Shown: in pieces, positions 53,904 to 60,749 of the stretch
How the letters are laid out: each line of letters opens with the position of its first letter
Numbering within the stretch: the stretch's first letter is position 1
DNA from: an uncultured Clostridia bacterium
Lineage (GTDB): Bacteria > Bacillota > Clostridia > Oscillospirales > Ruminococcaceae
Length of the DNA: 64,000 bases
Direction: 5' to 3'
Assembly: GCA_947631115.1 (NCBI GenBank)
Contig: CANRKB010000004.1
Coordinates: 55,657-119,656, forward strand
Position numbers and translations under genes: made by a program
Notes under the pieces: generated by a model
What the model saw: the letters and a program-made list of their open reading frames with translations, nothing else
Databases searched by the model: none
Told to the model about the DNA's origin: nothing

Positions 53904-54180
53904 ATTCATCATTATCGTCATTTTCAATAAGTTTGTGCGCTGAAATTTTCCCGGATTTCAGCTGTTCAATTGAATGTTTTAGGTGAGCAAGATATGCGGG
54001 GCTGTAGAAATAATCATTTTCGCGGAGCGTAACTTCAAACGGTATGCCCTCGCAGCGTATGGTTTGCTTTATGAACATATTGAACGCAGTTGACATATTA
54101 AGCCCCAGTGCGCTGAAAATCTTCTCCACTTTTGCTTTATCGTCGCAGTCCATGCGCATTGTAACGCTTGTTGTTGCCAT
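53902..54180 (-). CDS. Orphan RelB/DinJ-family antitoxin
   Basis: The 92-residue product has the ribbon-helix-helix start of RelB/DinJ proteins (T-T-S-V-T-M-R-M-D, K-V-F-S-A-L-G-L-N-M-S-T-A-F-N-M-F) and an acidic, helical C-terminal half typical of toxin neutralisation. No toxin gene follows: the bidirectional terminator and secDF begin at once. It has its own promoter and AGGAG site. It may neutralise a toxin elsewhere, act as a stand-alone regulator or be a remnant. Confidence 0.85.
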   Translation of the reverse strand: MATTSVTMRMDCDDKAKVEKIFSALGLNMSTAFNMFIKQTIRCEGIPFEVTLRENDYFYSPAYLAHLKHSIEQLKSGKISAHKLIENDDNDE

Positions 54181-54234
54181 AATATCAGCTCCTTTAATTA
54201 CAATATATTTAAATTATATTTACAGTGTACTTAT

Positions 54235-54263
54235 ATTATACGTCAATTATCTTATTTTGTCAA
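54235..54263 (-). promoter_or_regulatory. Antitoxin promoter
   Basis: On the minus strand TTGACA (54258-54263) and TATAAT (54235-54240), 17 bases apart. AT-rich inverted repeats (ATATAATTTAAATATAT, and GTACACTGTA) just downstream may be the binding site of the antitoxin itself. Confidence 0.75.
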
Positions 54264-54401
54264 GTCATTTTTAATAATTTCAAAGAAACATAAGCTGTTC
54301 AAGAAATTCCTTGTCAATGCAAAAATACTACTTGAAAAAATCCCCGCAGAATGTTATAATAAAGTGTGTGTTTATTACTGAATGGCGAGGAAAATACAAT
54401 G
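54252..54401 (+). repeat. Duplicated promoter region, copy 1
   Basis: This block and 56237-56389 are direct repeats. A 40-base core (from GTTCAAGAAATTCC on) is identical, followed by near-identical CCCGCAGAATGTTATAATA and GAGGAAAA at the ribosome-binding site. The block contains the PIG-L promoter TTGAAA (54332-54337), 17 bases, TATAAT (54355-54360). Confidence 0.85.
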
Positions 54402-55880
54402 AAAAAATTACTCTTATTTTTCGGGCTGTTAGGCGCGGTCTTATTTTTCGGCAGAATGACCGCAGGAGCTGAAGAAATAAAAGCGGAGTTCCCCGATCTT
54501 ACAGCTGAACAGGCGGCTAAGATTACCGACGGGGAATACGGTACGGTCTATAAAAGCGATAATCTGTCCTTGACAGTAAAATGCGGATCTCCCATAAAGG
54601 CGGCTTATATCATATGGTACGAAAACCCCGCCGATTATACCGTTTCTGCGGGAGAGGAAAGCTTTTCCTTTGACGGAGAGATGCTGCACAAGCTGATAGT
54701 TTTTAAAGAAACTAAGAATGAGTTTACGATAAACTGCCCCGAGGGCGGAAGTATCTGCGACGTTTACGTTTTTGAAAACACCGATTTCCCCGATTTCGTT
54801 CAGCAGTGGGAAGAGCCTTGCAAACAGGCGGATATGCTGATACTTTCCGCTCATGCGGATGATGAATATCTGATGTTCGGAGGGACTATCCCATATTATG
54901 CGAAAGAGCTTGGACTGAAAGTGCAGGTGGCGTATATGACCACGCACTATCAGGAACAGCCCCGCCCGCACGAGCTTCTCGACGGGTTATGGGCTGCGGG
55001 AGTGAAGAATTATCCTGTTATCGGCATAATTCCGGATATTCCCTTTAGTCCGATATGGTCGCTGGAAGAAGCTAAAAACCTTTACGATTACAACAGCGTG
55101 CTGGACTGGTTTATCGAGCAGATAAGGCGGTTCAAGCCGTCGGTCATAATCACTCATGACAAGGACGGAGAATACGGTCACGGCGCACATCAAATGGCGG
55201 CAAGCATAGTTATGGACGCAGTAAGGATCTCATACGACCCCGAACAGTTCCCTGCTTCGGCGGAAAAATACGGAGTCTGGAACGTGCCGAAGACCTATCT
55301 TCATTTCTGGAAAGAAAACGCCATCACAATGGACTGGGAAAGGACTTTGGACAGCTTTGGCGGAATGACGGCAAGAGAAGCGGCTGAATACTGCTACGGT
55401 TTTCACAAGTCTCAGCATATCTGGACCATGTCGGTGAATTACGGGCCGGAATGGGACTGTCGGCAGTTCGGGCTGTACAGGACGATGGTGGGCGTTGACG
55501 AAAAGGCGGACTTTATGGATCACATAGAGCCGCTCGCCGAGGAAACCACCGTTACCGAAACGGAGTCGTCCGATACGGAGTCGTCCGATACGGAATCGTC
55601 CGAGACAGAGTCGTCCGATACGGAGTCGTCCGATACGGAATCGTCCGAGACAGAGTCGTCCGAGACAGAGTCGTCCGAGACAGAGTCGTCCGAAACATCA
55701 ATCTCCGAAGAGCAGTCCTCAACTTCCGAAACATCGGAAGAAACCTCGCAAACAACTGCGGAGGAAGAAAATAAACCGGGAAACATACTTTTGTATGTTG
55801 GCGGGGGAATTTTATTAGTTGTAATAATTGTTGTCGTGCTTGTCATAGTGTTGAAAAAGGGCGCTAAAAACCGCAAATAA
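54399..55880 (+). CDS. Membrane-anchored PIG-L family deacetylase
   Basis: The 493-residue product has a signal peptide (about 1-24), a beta-rich part (about 25-130), and a PIG-L/LmbE metal-dependent deacetylase domain (about 145-345) with S-A-H-A-D-D-E (zinc ligands) and H-D-K-D-G-E-Y-G-H-G-A-H. Then come a low-complexity stalk of S-S-D-T-E / S-S-E-T-E repeats (about 390-435) and a C-terminal membrane helix (about 462-485) with a Lys-rich end. It probably deacetylates N-acetylglucosamine-containing molecules outside the cell; the substrate is unknown. The start at 54399 has GAGG upstream. The upstream promoter region is a duplicate of the one before ychF. Confidence 0.88.
   Translation: MKKLLLFFGLLGAVLFFGRMTAGAEEIKAEFPDLTAEQAAKITDGEYGTVYKSDNLSLTVKCGSPIKAAYIIWYENPADYTVSAGEESFSFDGEMLHKLIVFKETKNEFTINCPEGGSICDVYVFENTDFPDFVQQWEEPCKQADMLILSAHADDEYLMFGGTIPYYAKELGLKVQVAYMTTHYQEQPRPHELLDGLWAAGVKNYPVIGIIPDIPFSPIWSLEEAKNLYDYNSVLDWFIEQIRRFKPSVIITHDKDGEYGHGAHQMAASIVMDAVRISYDPEQFPASAEKYGVWNVPKTYLHFWKENAITMDWERTLDSFGGMTAREAAEYCYGFHKSQHIWTMSVNYGPEWDCRQFGLYRTMVGVDEKADFMDHIEPLAEETTVTETESSDTESSDTESSETESSDTESSDTESSETESSETESSETESSETSISEEQSSTSETSEETSQTTAEEENKPGNILLYVGGGILLVVIIVVVLVIVLKKGAKNRK
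55552..55692 (+). repeat. 15-bp in-frame tandem repeat in the PIG-L stalk
   Basis: Nine units of GTCGTCCGATACGGA type (with A/G variants, giving T-E-S-S-D or T-E-S-S-E) are in frame. They encode an acidic, Ser-rich stalk. Copy number may vary between strains. Confidence 0.8.
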
Positions 55881-55907
55881 AGTTCGACCGACGTTTAATA
55901 AAAAATT

Positions 55908-55938
55908 GCCGATATTCCTTGCGGAATATCGGCAATAC
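55908..55938 (-). terminator. Hairpin before the R2 module (copy 1 of a duplicated hairpin)
   Basis: ATTGCCGATATTCC pairs with GGAATATCGGCAAT. The T-rich side is on the minus strand (TTTTTTATTA). A near-copy, GCCGATATTCC/GGAGTATCGGC, lies at 56172-56195, on the other side of R2 module d. Confidence 0.6.
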
Positions 55939-55980
55939 AGTCTGTATATATAGTCTAATTAGCGTTGTATGGTTATTCAT

Positions 55981-56168
55981 CAAAGGCAGACAATGCGTAT
56001 ACTGCCAACAGGGGCTGCGGGGACGAAGCCCCCGCGAGGCGGGTCGCAGGGCGCGCCGCGCCCCGAACTCCCCCTTCCCCGAAGGGGAAGGGGGTAGGGA
56101 TTGGGGCGAGTAAACGTGATTTAGAAAAACAACGTTTGAAAAGAACCACAAATAGGTTTTTAAACAAA
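55981..56168. repeat. R2 GC-rich repeat module, copy d
   Basis: The modules are GCCAACAGGGG, GGGGACGAAGCCCCCGCG hairpin, GGGCGCGCCGCGCCC, CCCCTTCCCCGAAGGGGAAG, GGGGCGAGTAAACG, AACGTTTGAAAAGAACCAC, and AAATAGGTTTTTAAAC. It is placed between two related hairpins, as if inserted. Together with these it fills the 506-base gap between the PIG-L gene and ychF. Confidence 0.78.
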
Positions 56169-56171
56169 CTA

Positions 56172-56200
56172 TGCCGATATTCCTTTTGGAGTATCGGCTT
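56172..56200 (+). terminator. Hairpin after the R2 module (copy 2)
   Basis: GCCGATATTCC (56172-56182) pairs with GGAGTATCGGC (56187-56197), then TTCTTTC. It resembles the hairpin at 55908-55938 and is the better plus-strand terminator candidate. Confidence 0.5.
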
Positions 56201-56236
56201 CTTTCATTACAGCATATTTGCATTATACTTAAGCCC

Positions 56237-56389
56237 TTATTTTGTCAGGACGTTGTTAATAATTATCTAAAAAATACAAGCGGTTCAAGAAATTCCTTGT
56301 CAATGCAAAAATACTACTTGAAAAATTTCCCGCAGAATGTTATAATAGTAGTAACTTTTTTATTTCTGAAAAGCGAGGAAAAATAAATG
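56237..56389 (+). repeat. Duplicated promoter region, copy 2 (ychF)
   Basis: This is the direct repeat of 54252-54401. It carries the ychF promoter TTGAAA (56318-56323), 17 bases, TATAAT (56341-56346), and an AGCGAGGAAAAA site. Upstream, TGACAAAATAAG on the minus strand resembles the antitoxin -35 region, so a piece of the antitoxin promoter was probably duplicated too. Confidence 0.85.
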
Positions 56390-57481
56390 AAATTAGGAAT
56401 GGTAGGTCTTCCGAATGTCGGCAAGAGCACACTTTTTAACGCTCTTACAAATGCGGGCGCACAATCCGCAAACTATCCTTTCTGCACGATAGAGCCGAAT
56501 GTCGGAATTGTAAGCGTGCCGGACGAAAGACTTGACAAGCTTGCCGAAATGTATCACCCCGAGAAATTCACGCCCGCAACGCTCGAATTTGTCGATATTG
56601 CGGGACTTGTAAAGGGCGCGTCTAAGGGCGAGGGCTTAGGAAACAAGTTCTTGTCGAATATACGCGAAGTGGACGCGATTGTTCACGTTGTGCGCTGTTT
56701 TGAGGACGACAACATAATCCACGTTGACGGAAAGATAGGCGCGAAGCGCGATATTGAAACGATAAATCTCGAGCTTATCTTCTCCGACCTTGAAATTCTC
56801 GACAGGAGAATTGACCGCGCGAAAAAGGCAATGAAAGGCGATAAGTCGCTCCAAAAGGAAGTGGATTTCTTTGAAAGTCTGAAAGCTCATCTTGAAAACG
56901 GAAAGTCCGCGAGAAGCTATGACTATACCGACGAAGAGCGCGAAATGCTCCGCGATACGCCGCTGCTTTCAAATAAACCCGTTATCTACGCCGCTAATCT
57001 CTCGGAAAAGGATTTTAAAAACGGAGTTGAAAATAACGAGCAATATAACGCCGTAGCGGAAATTGCCAAAGAAGAACACGCCGAAGTTCTCCCTATCTGC
57101 GCGCAGACGGAAGCGGAAATCGCCGACCTTTCGGACGAGGAAAAAGAGCTGTTTCTGGCGGATATGAACCTCGAAAGCTCGGGTCTTGCGAGAATTATAA
57201 AAACGGGTTACAGGCTTCTGGGGCTTATTTCGTTTTTGACAGCGGGAACGCCCGAAGTCCGCGCCTGGACCATAACCAAAGGCACGAAAGCTCCTCAGGC
57301 GGCGGGAAAAATCCACACTGACTTTGAAAAAGGCTTTATCAGAGCGGAGATAGTAGGGTTTGACGACCTTATGGCGTGCGGGTCTATGGCTGCAGCAAAA
57401 GAAAAAGGTCTTATCAGGCTCGAGGGAAAGGACTATGTTATGCAGGACGGCGACGTTACGCTGTTCAGGTTCAACGTATGA
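56387..57481 (+). CDS. ychF: GTP/ATP-binding protein YchF
   Basis: YchF is an Obg-family ATPase thought to act on ribosomes or redox stress. The 364 residues begin M-K-L-G-M-V-G-L-P-N-V-G-K-S-T (G1) with D-I-A-G-L-V-K-G-A (G3) and an altered G4 (N-L-S-E, about 204-207, in place of N-K-x-D) as in YchF. The TGS domain is at about 280-364. Full length. It has a duplicated promoter (56318-56346). Confidence 0.95.
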   Translation: MKLGMVGLPNVGKSTLFNALTNAGAQSANYPFCTIEPNVGIVSVPDERLDKLAEMYHPEKFTPATLEFVDIAGLVKGASKGEGLGNKFLSNIREVDAIVHVVRCFEDDNIIHVDGKIGAKRDIETINLELIFSDLEILDRRIDRAKKAMKGDKSLQKEVDFFESLKAHLENGKSARSYDYTDEEREMLRDTPLLSNKPVIYAANLSEKDFKNGVENNEQYNAVAEIAKEEHAEVLPICAQTEAEIADLSDEEKELFLADMNLESSGLARIIKTGYRLLGLISFLTAGTPEVRAWTITKGTKAPQAAGKIHTDFEKGFIRAEIVGFDDLMACGSMAAAKEKGLIRLEGKDYVMQDGDVTLFRFNV

Positions 57482-57490
57482 GGTGAATTA

Positions 57491-58231
57491 GTGAAGAACG
57501 TCATTCGCTGTAGAAATACAAACAACAGAAAAATAGTAGGACTTCTTGTAGCGCAGGTTATTCTCGGAGTTATGCCGGTGCTTATGCTCATTGCGTTTGT
57601 AATGTTTAGGCTCTACGAACACAAGGTCTTTGCGATAATAACCATAATTCTTATCTTCCTTTGCAACGGCGCGTATATGATAACCGCGCGTCGCTATAAT
57701 ATCCTCAACAGCGGGCGCAGGGGAGAAAAACAGCTTTATAAACTGGTAAAGAAAATAAGCTCGAACTGTATTATTTTTGTCAATCTGCCCATTCGCTATA
57801 AGGGCGGGCGCTCCGAAGCCGACGCGCTTATAGTGGGCGAAAAGGGCATTGTCATAATAGAAGCAAAGAACCACTCGGGTTCTATTTCGGGAAGCTGGCG
57901 CTCCGAAAAATGGACGCAGTCAAAGTATTACGCCAACGGAAAAACCACCACTACCGAAATGGAAAACCCCATAAAGCAAATGCGCCGACAGCGCGACATT
58001 GTAAAGAGCATTTTCAATGCCGCGGGAGAGGACGTCTGGATAGATACCGTTCTTTATTTCTCAAACGAAAACGTAAGGCTTAAACTCAGCTTGCGCGAGA
58101 ACGATTATGTCTGTCAAGGCTCGAAAGAACTTCAGAACTTCCTTGCAAACTACAAATCGGAAAAGAATATCTCTCCCGGGAAGATAAAACGCTATGCAGA
58201 AATACTCAATGAAATGCGATTAAAGATATAA
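57491..58231 (+). CDS. NERD-domain protein
   Basis: The 246-residue product has two N-terminal membrane helices (about 15-65) and a NERD nuclease-related domain (about 75-190): G-E-K-Q-L-Y near the start, A-D-A-L-I-V-G-E-K-G-I-V-I-I-E-A-K-N and W. These proteins have a restriction-endonuclease-like fold and probably bind or cut nucleic acids. The start is GTG with AGGTG upstream, nine bases after ychF, so it is in the ychF operon. Confidence 0.85.
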   Translation: MKNVIRCRNTNNRKIVGLLVAQVILGVMPVLMLIAFVMFRLYEHKVFAIITIILIFLCNGAYMITARRYNILNSGRRGEKQLYKLVKKISSNCIIFVNLPIRYKGGRSEADALIVGEKGIVIIEAKNHSGSISGSWRSEKWTQSKYYANGKTTTTEMENPIKQMRRQRDIVKSIFNAAGEDVWIDTVLYFSNENVRLKLSLRENDYVCQGSKELQNFLANYKSEKNISPGKIKRYAEILNEMRLKI

Positions 58232-58505
58232 CGTATAGTTTAAAAAAGGCGTTAATTTTCAACAGTTTCAACTGTATTTTCTGTTGATAACTGCCAAAAA
58301 CACGTAATTTATATGCGGTTTTCAACGAAAAACGTCTGACGCTGGACAAATTGCTGTTTTTCGTGTTGAAAACATTGTTGATAACGTTGAAAAGTTATAC
58401 GGACAAATTGTATATTTTCAAGGACAATAATTTGTATATAATACCTCTTGACATTGAAAAAACGGATTCTTTGGCGGTAAACGCAAAGAATCCGTTTCGT
58501 ATAAA
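58232..58505. other. Intergenic region after the NERD gene
   Basis: AT-rich sequence with no convincing gene. A hairpin at 58460-58497 (AACGGATTCTTTG with CAAAGAATCCGTT) may be a weak terminator. An R2 module begins at 58506. Confidence 0.5.
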
Positions 58506-58628
58506 ATCCTATTTGTGGTTTTTGTCAAACGATATTCCTCTCAATAACGTTATTTCGCCCTAACCCCCTGACCCCCTTCCCCGAAGGGGAAGGGGAAAAG
58601 ATGTGGGGGCTGCCGCCACCACGCCCCT
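58506..58628. repeat. R2 GC-rich repeat module, copy e (reversed)
   Basis: Read on the minus strand, the module has the CCCCTTCCCCTTCGGGGAAG hairpin, GGGGGTTAGGGCGAAATAAC and AACGTTATTGAGAGG. It joins an R3 block at 58624. Confidence 0.75.
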
Positions 58629-58799
58629 GCTTCTAGAAGTTAGAGGTTAGAAGTAAGAGGTAAGAATTTCGGGTAGCATTAGAGAGAAAAAGTTTTTTGA
58701 TTGTCACAAAGAAGAAGCAAGAGGCTAGAGTTTAAACTCTAGCCTCTTGCTTCCAGCCTCTAGCTTCTAAAAGCTTACCTCTTACCTCTAATCTCTTAT
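58624..58799. repeat. R3 repeat with a perfect 40-bp palindrome
   Basis: The block contains GAAGCAAGAGGCTAGAGTTT facing AAACTCTAGCCTCTTGCTTC at 58714-58753, a perfect 40-base palindrome. It also holds the shared core TTTTTTGATTGTCACAAAG and R3 units at both ends (TTAGAGGTTAGAAGTAAGAG, TTACCTCTTACCTCTAATCT). It fills the rest of the gap between the NERD gene and the EAL gene. Confidence 0.8.
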
Positions 58800-58807
58800 C
58801 TCCAAAG

Positions 58808-60268
58808 TTATGCCTCAGTCGGAACGGCGGTCGGTTCCGTATCGGTCTGAGAATTATCATCGGGCTTGCTGCGGTCGTTTTCCCAGTGTTCTTCAAATTC
58901 GGTTATGGACATGGGCTTCGCGAAATAGAACCCCTGCACCATTTCGCAGTGTATCTTTCTTAAAAACTCGATCTGATCCTTCGTTTCAATGCCCTCGGAA
59001 ATAACGTTCATGTCAAGGTTTTTCGCAAGGTCAACGACCGACGAAATAACCGCTCTTCCGCGCGAAGAATTTACGGTGCCGTTAAAGAATTCTCTGTCAA
59101 TCTTCAGAACGTCCGCGGGAATGTCCTTTAAGATATTCAGCGAGGAATATCCCGTTCCGAAATCGTCTATAGACAGCTTAAAGCCCAGCTCGTGGAGCTT
59201 GTGCAATACTCTCAGCATGCGCTCCGTGTCGTCCGTGAAAACGCTCTCCGTAACTTCCAGCTCTATATACCCGTAAGGTATATCATATTTATCAACTATT
59301 TCCCTCAGCCGCCAGATATAATTGTCGTCGTTTATATGCAGCCTCGACTGATTTACGGAAATGATAACGGGAGTAATTCCGCAGTCAAGCCATTTTCTCA
59401 TGAGCTTGCAGACTTCTTCGAGAATAAAGAAATCAAGCTCAACTACAAACCCGTTCTTTTCAGCGATAGGAATAAAACTTCCCGGTAGCATAAATCCGAA
59501 TTCTTTGCTGTCCCAGCGTATAAGAGCTTCCGCTCCGCAGACCTTTCCGCGCTCGGTGTCGTATTTCGGCTGAAGATAACACAAAAACTCCCTATGTTCA
59601 AGCGCGCGCGGCATCGCGTTTTCAATATCTTTTTCACGTATCGAGGTGTCGCGTATCTTTCCGTCGTAAAACGCGACCTGACTCGAATGTAAATTCTTCA
59701 CCGTCTTCTTCGCAAGCTTGCAGCGATCCACCGCAACCGCTATATCCACTTTTCCGCTTTCGTCTTTGCAGTCGCCCAGTCGGCAGACCCCCGCGCTGAA
59801 TGTCATGGGGTATTTTCCGAAGAGAGAATTTCTGCGCTCAAACTCGGAAAAGATACTCTTCAGACGGTCTTCTACTTCGTTGTTCGGGGCTTTTTCCATA
59901 AGTATGGCGAAATTGTCCTCGGATATTCTCGCAGAATCCTCTTTAGGTTTAAGGCAGTCCGCTATGGTATTATGAAGCCGCGAAAGTATCCTGTCGCCCT
60001 CTTCATAGCCGAAACGGTCGTTTAAAAGCTTGAACCTGTCAATATCAATAACTGCCATTTCCCACTTTTCGGGGGGCAGTTTTCTAAGCGCATTTTCGCA
60101 GTCTGCAAAAAAACGGCTTTTGGTTTTTCCGCCCGTAAGTTTATCGACATCACTGTCGCGGCGTCTTATGTGGTTGAAAAAAACAAACAGTATTATAACT
60201 GCCGCGACAAGAGCCAAAACGACAGACGAAAGTATTATGAATACCGTTAGTTCATTGTTTTCGGGCAT
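58808..60268 (-). CDS. EAL c-di-GMP phosphodiesterase with degenerate GGDEF domain
   Basis: The 486-residue product has one N-terminal membrane helix (about 8-32), a GGDEF-type domain (about 45-205) and an EAL domain (about 220-465). The GGDEF signature is replaced by S-E-D-N-F (116-120), so cyclase activity is lost. The EAL site is intact: E248-A-L, E341-S (T-E-S), D369-D-F-G-T-G-Y-S-S, K390 and E426-G-I-E-T. It should break down c-di-GMP, perhaps with GTP sensing by the first domain. Acidic tail at the end. Single gene. Confidence 0.92.
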   Translation of the reverse strand: MPENNELTVFIILSSVVLALVAAVIILFVFFNHIRRRDSDVDKLTGGKTKSRFFADCENALRKLPPEKWEMAVIDIDRFKLLNDRFGYEEGDRILSRLHNTIADCLKPKEDSARISEDNFAILMEKAPNNEVEDRLKSIFSEFERRNSLFGKYPMTFSAGVCRLGDCKDESGKVDIAVAVDRCKLAKKTVKNLHSSQVAFYDGKIRDTSIREKDIENAMPRALEHREFLCYLQPKYDTERGKVCGAEALIRWDSKEFGFMLPGSFIPIAEKNGFVVELDFFILEEVCKLMRKWLDCGITPVIISVNQSRLHINDDNYIWRLREIVDKYDIPYGYIELEVTESVFTDDTERMLRVLHKLHELGFKLSIDDFGTGYSSLNILKDIPADVLKIDREFFNGTVNSSRGRAVISSVVDLAKNLDMNVISEGIETKDQIEFLRKIHCEMVQGFYFAKPMSITEFEEHWENDRSKPDDNSQTDTEPTAVPTEA

Positions 60269-60283
60269 AAGACCGCCTCCCGC

Positions 60284-60407
60284 ATCTAGAGGTTAGAAGT
60301 TAGAAGAGGTTTAGAGGAAAGGTTGTTTGATTTTCGTGAGTATTCTAGCCTCTTACTCTAAAAGTAAAAAACTTTATTTTCCAAAAGCTCCCCGAATTTC
60401 TTACAGC
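60284..60407. repeat. R3 repeat, copy h
   Basis: R3 units at the left (CTAGAGGTTAGAAGTTAGAAG) and the shared core AAAAACTTTATTTTCCAAAAG, CTCCCCGAATTTCTTAC. It joins R2 copy f. Together they fill most of the 481-base gap. Confidence 0.7.
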
Positions 60408-60555
60408 GTTATCCGCCATAAGGCGGACAATGCGTACACTGCCAACAGGGGTCACGGGAACGGAGTCCCCGCAAGGCAGGGGGATGGGGTAAGAGAGCGT
60501 TATTGAAAGAAATAACGTTTGAAAAGAAACACATATAGGTTTTTATACAAGCTAT
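60408..60555. repeat. R2 GC-rich repeat module, copy f
   Basis: The order is ATCCGCCATAAGGCGGACAA, TGCGTACACTGCCAACAGGG, then GGAACGGAGTCCCC, GGGGTAAGAGAGCGTTATTG, AAATAACGTTTGAAAAGAAA and CATATAGGTTTTTATACAAG. The first half resembles 55981 copy d. No gene in this gap. Confidence 0.72.
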
Positions 60556-60666
60556 TTACCTATTATCATTATAACATTAACTCGTCATTCTTTCAAGATG
60601 TGTGAATAAAAATGTACTTTTTAGTTAAATTTATTTTTTTATTTTAGTCAATTTACACAAAACTGC

Positions 60667-60695
60667 TTGACAAAATCCTTAAAATATGGTAATAT
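60667..60695 (+). promoter_or_regulatory. Promoter of the GH13 gene
   Basis: TTGACA (60667-60672) and TAATAT (60690-60695), 17 bases apart, about 55 bases before the GH13 start. Confidence 0.75.
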
Positions 60696-60749
60696 TTTAG
60701 TGTATTGTTTATTATTAAAAAGTCAAATAACAAAAAGGAGATACACAAA

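Noticed and set aside
53904..54180. RelE-type toxin partner
   Set aside because: No ORF of suitable length lies next to the antitoxin on its strand; the space is taken by a terminator and secDF.
55552..55692. Possible CRISPR array
   Set aside because: The 15-bp units are contiguous, in frame and have no spacers; they code for a stalk.
55520..55876. Antisense ORF of 118 codons over the PIG-L stalk
   Set aside because: It is the reverse reading of the tandem repeat with a repeated V-S-D-D-S pattern and no start signals.
55930..55980. Sixth R1 copy
   Set aside because: CAGTCTGTATATA occurs, but no matching arm or ACAAA loop follows.
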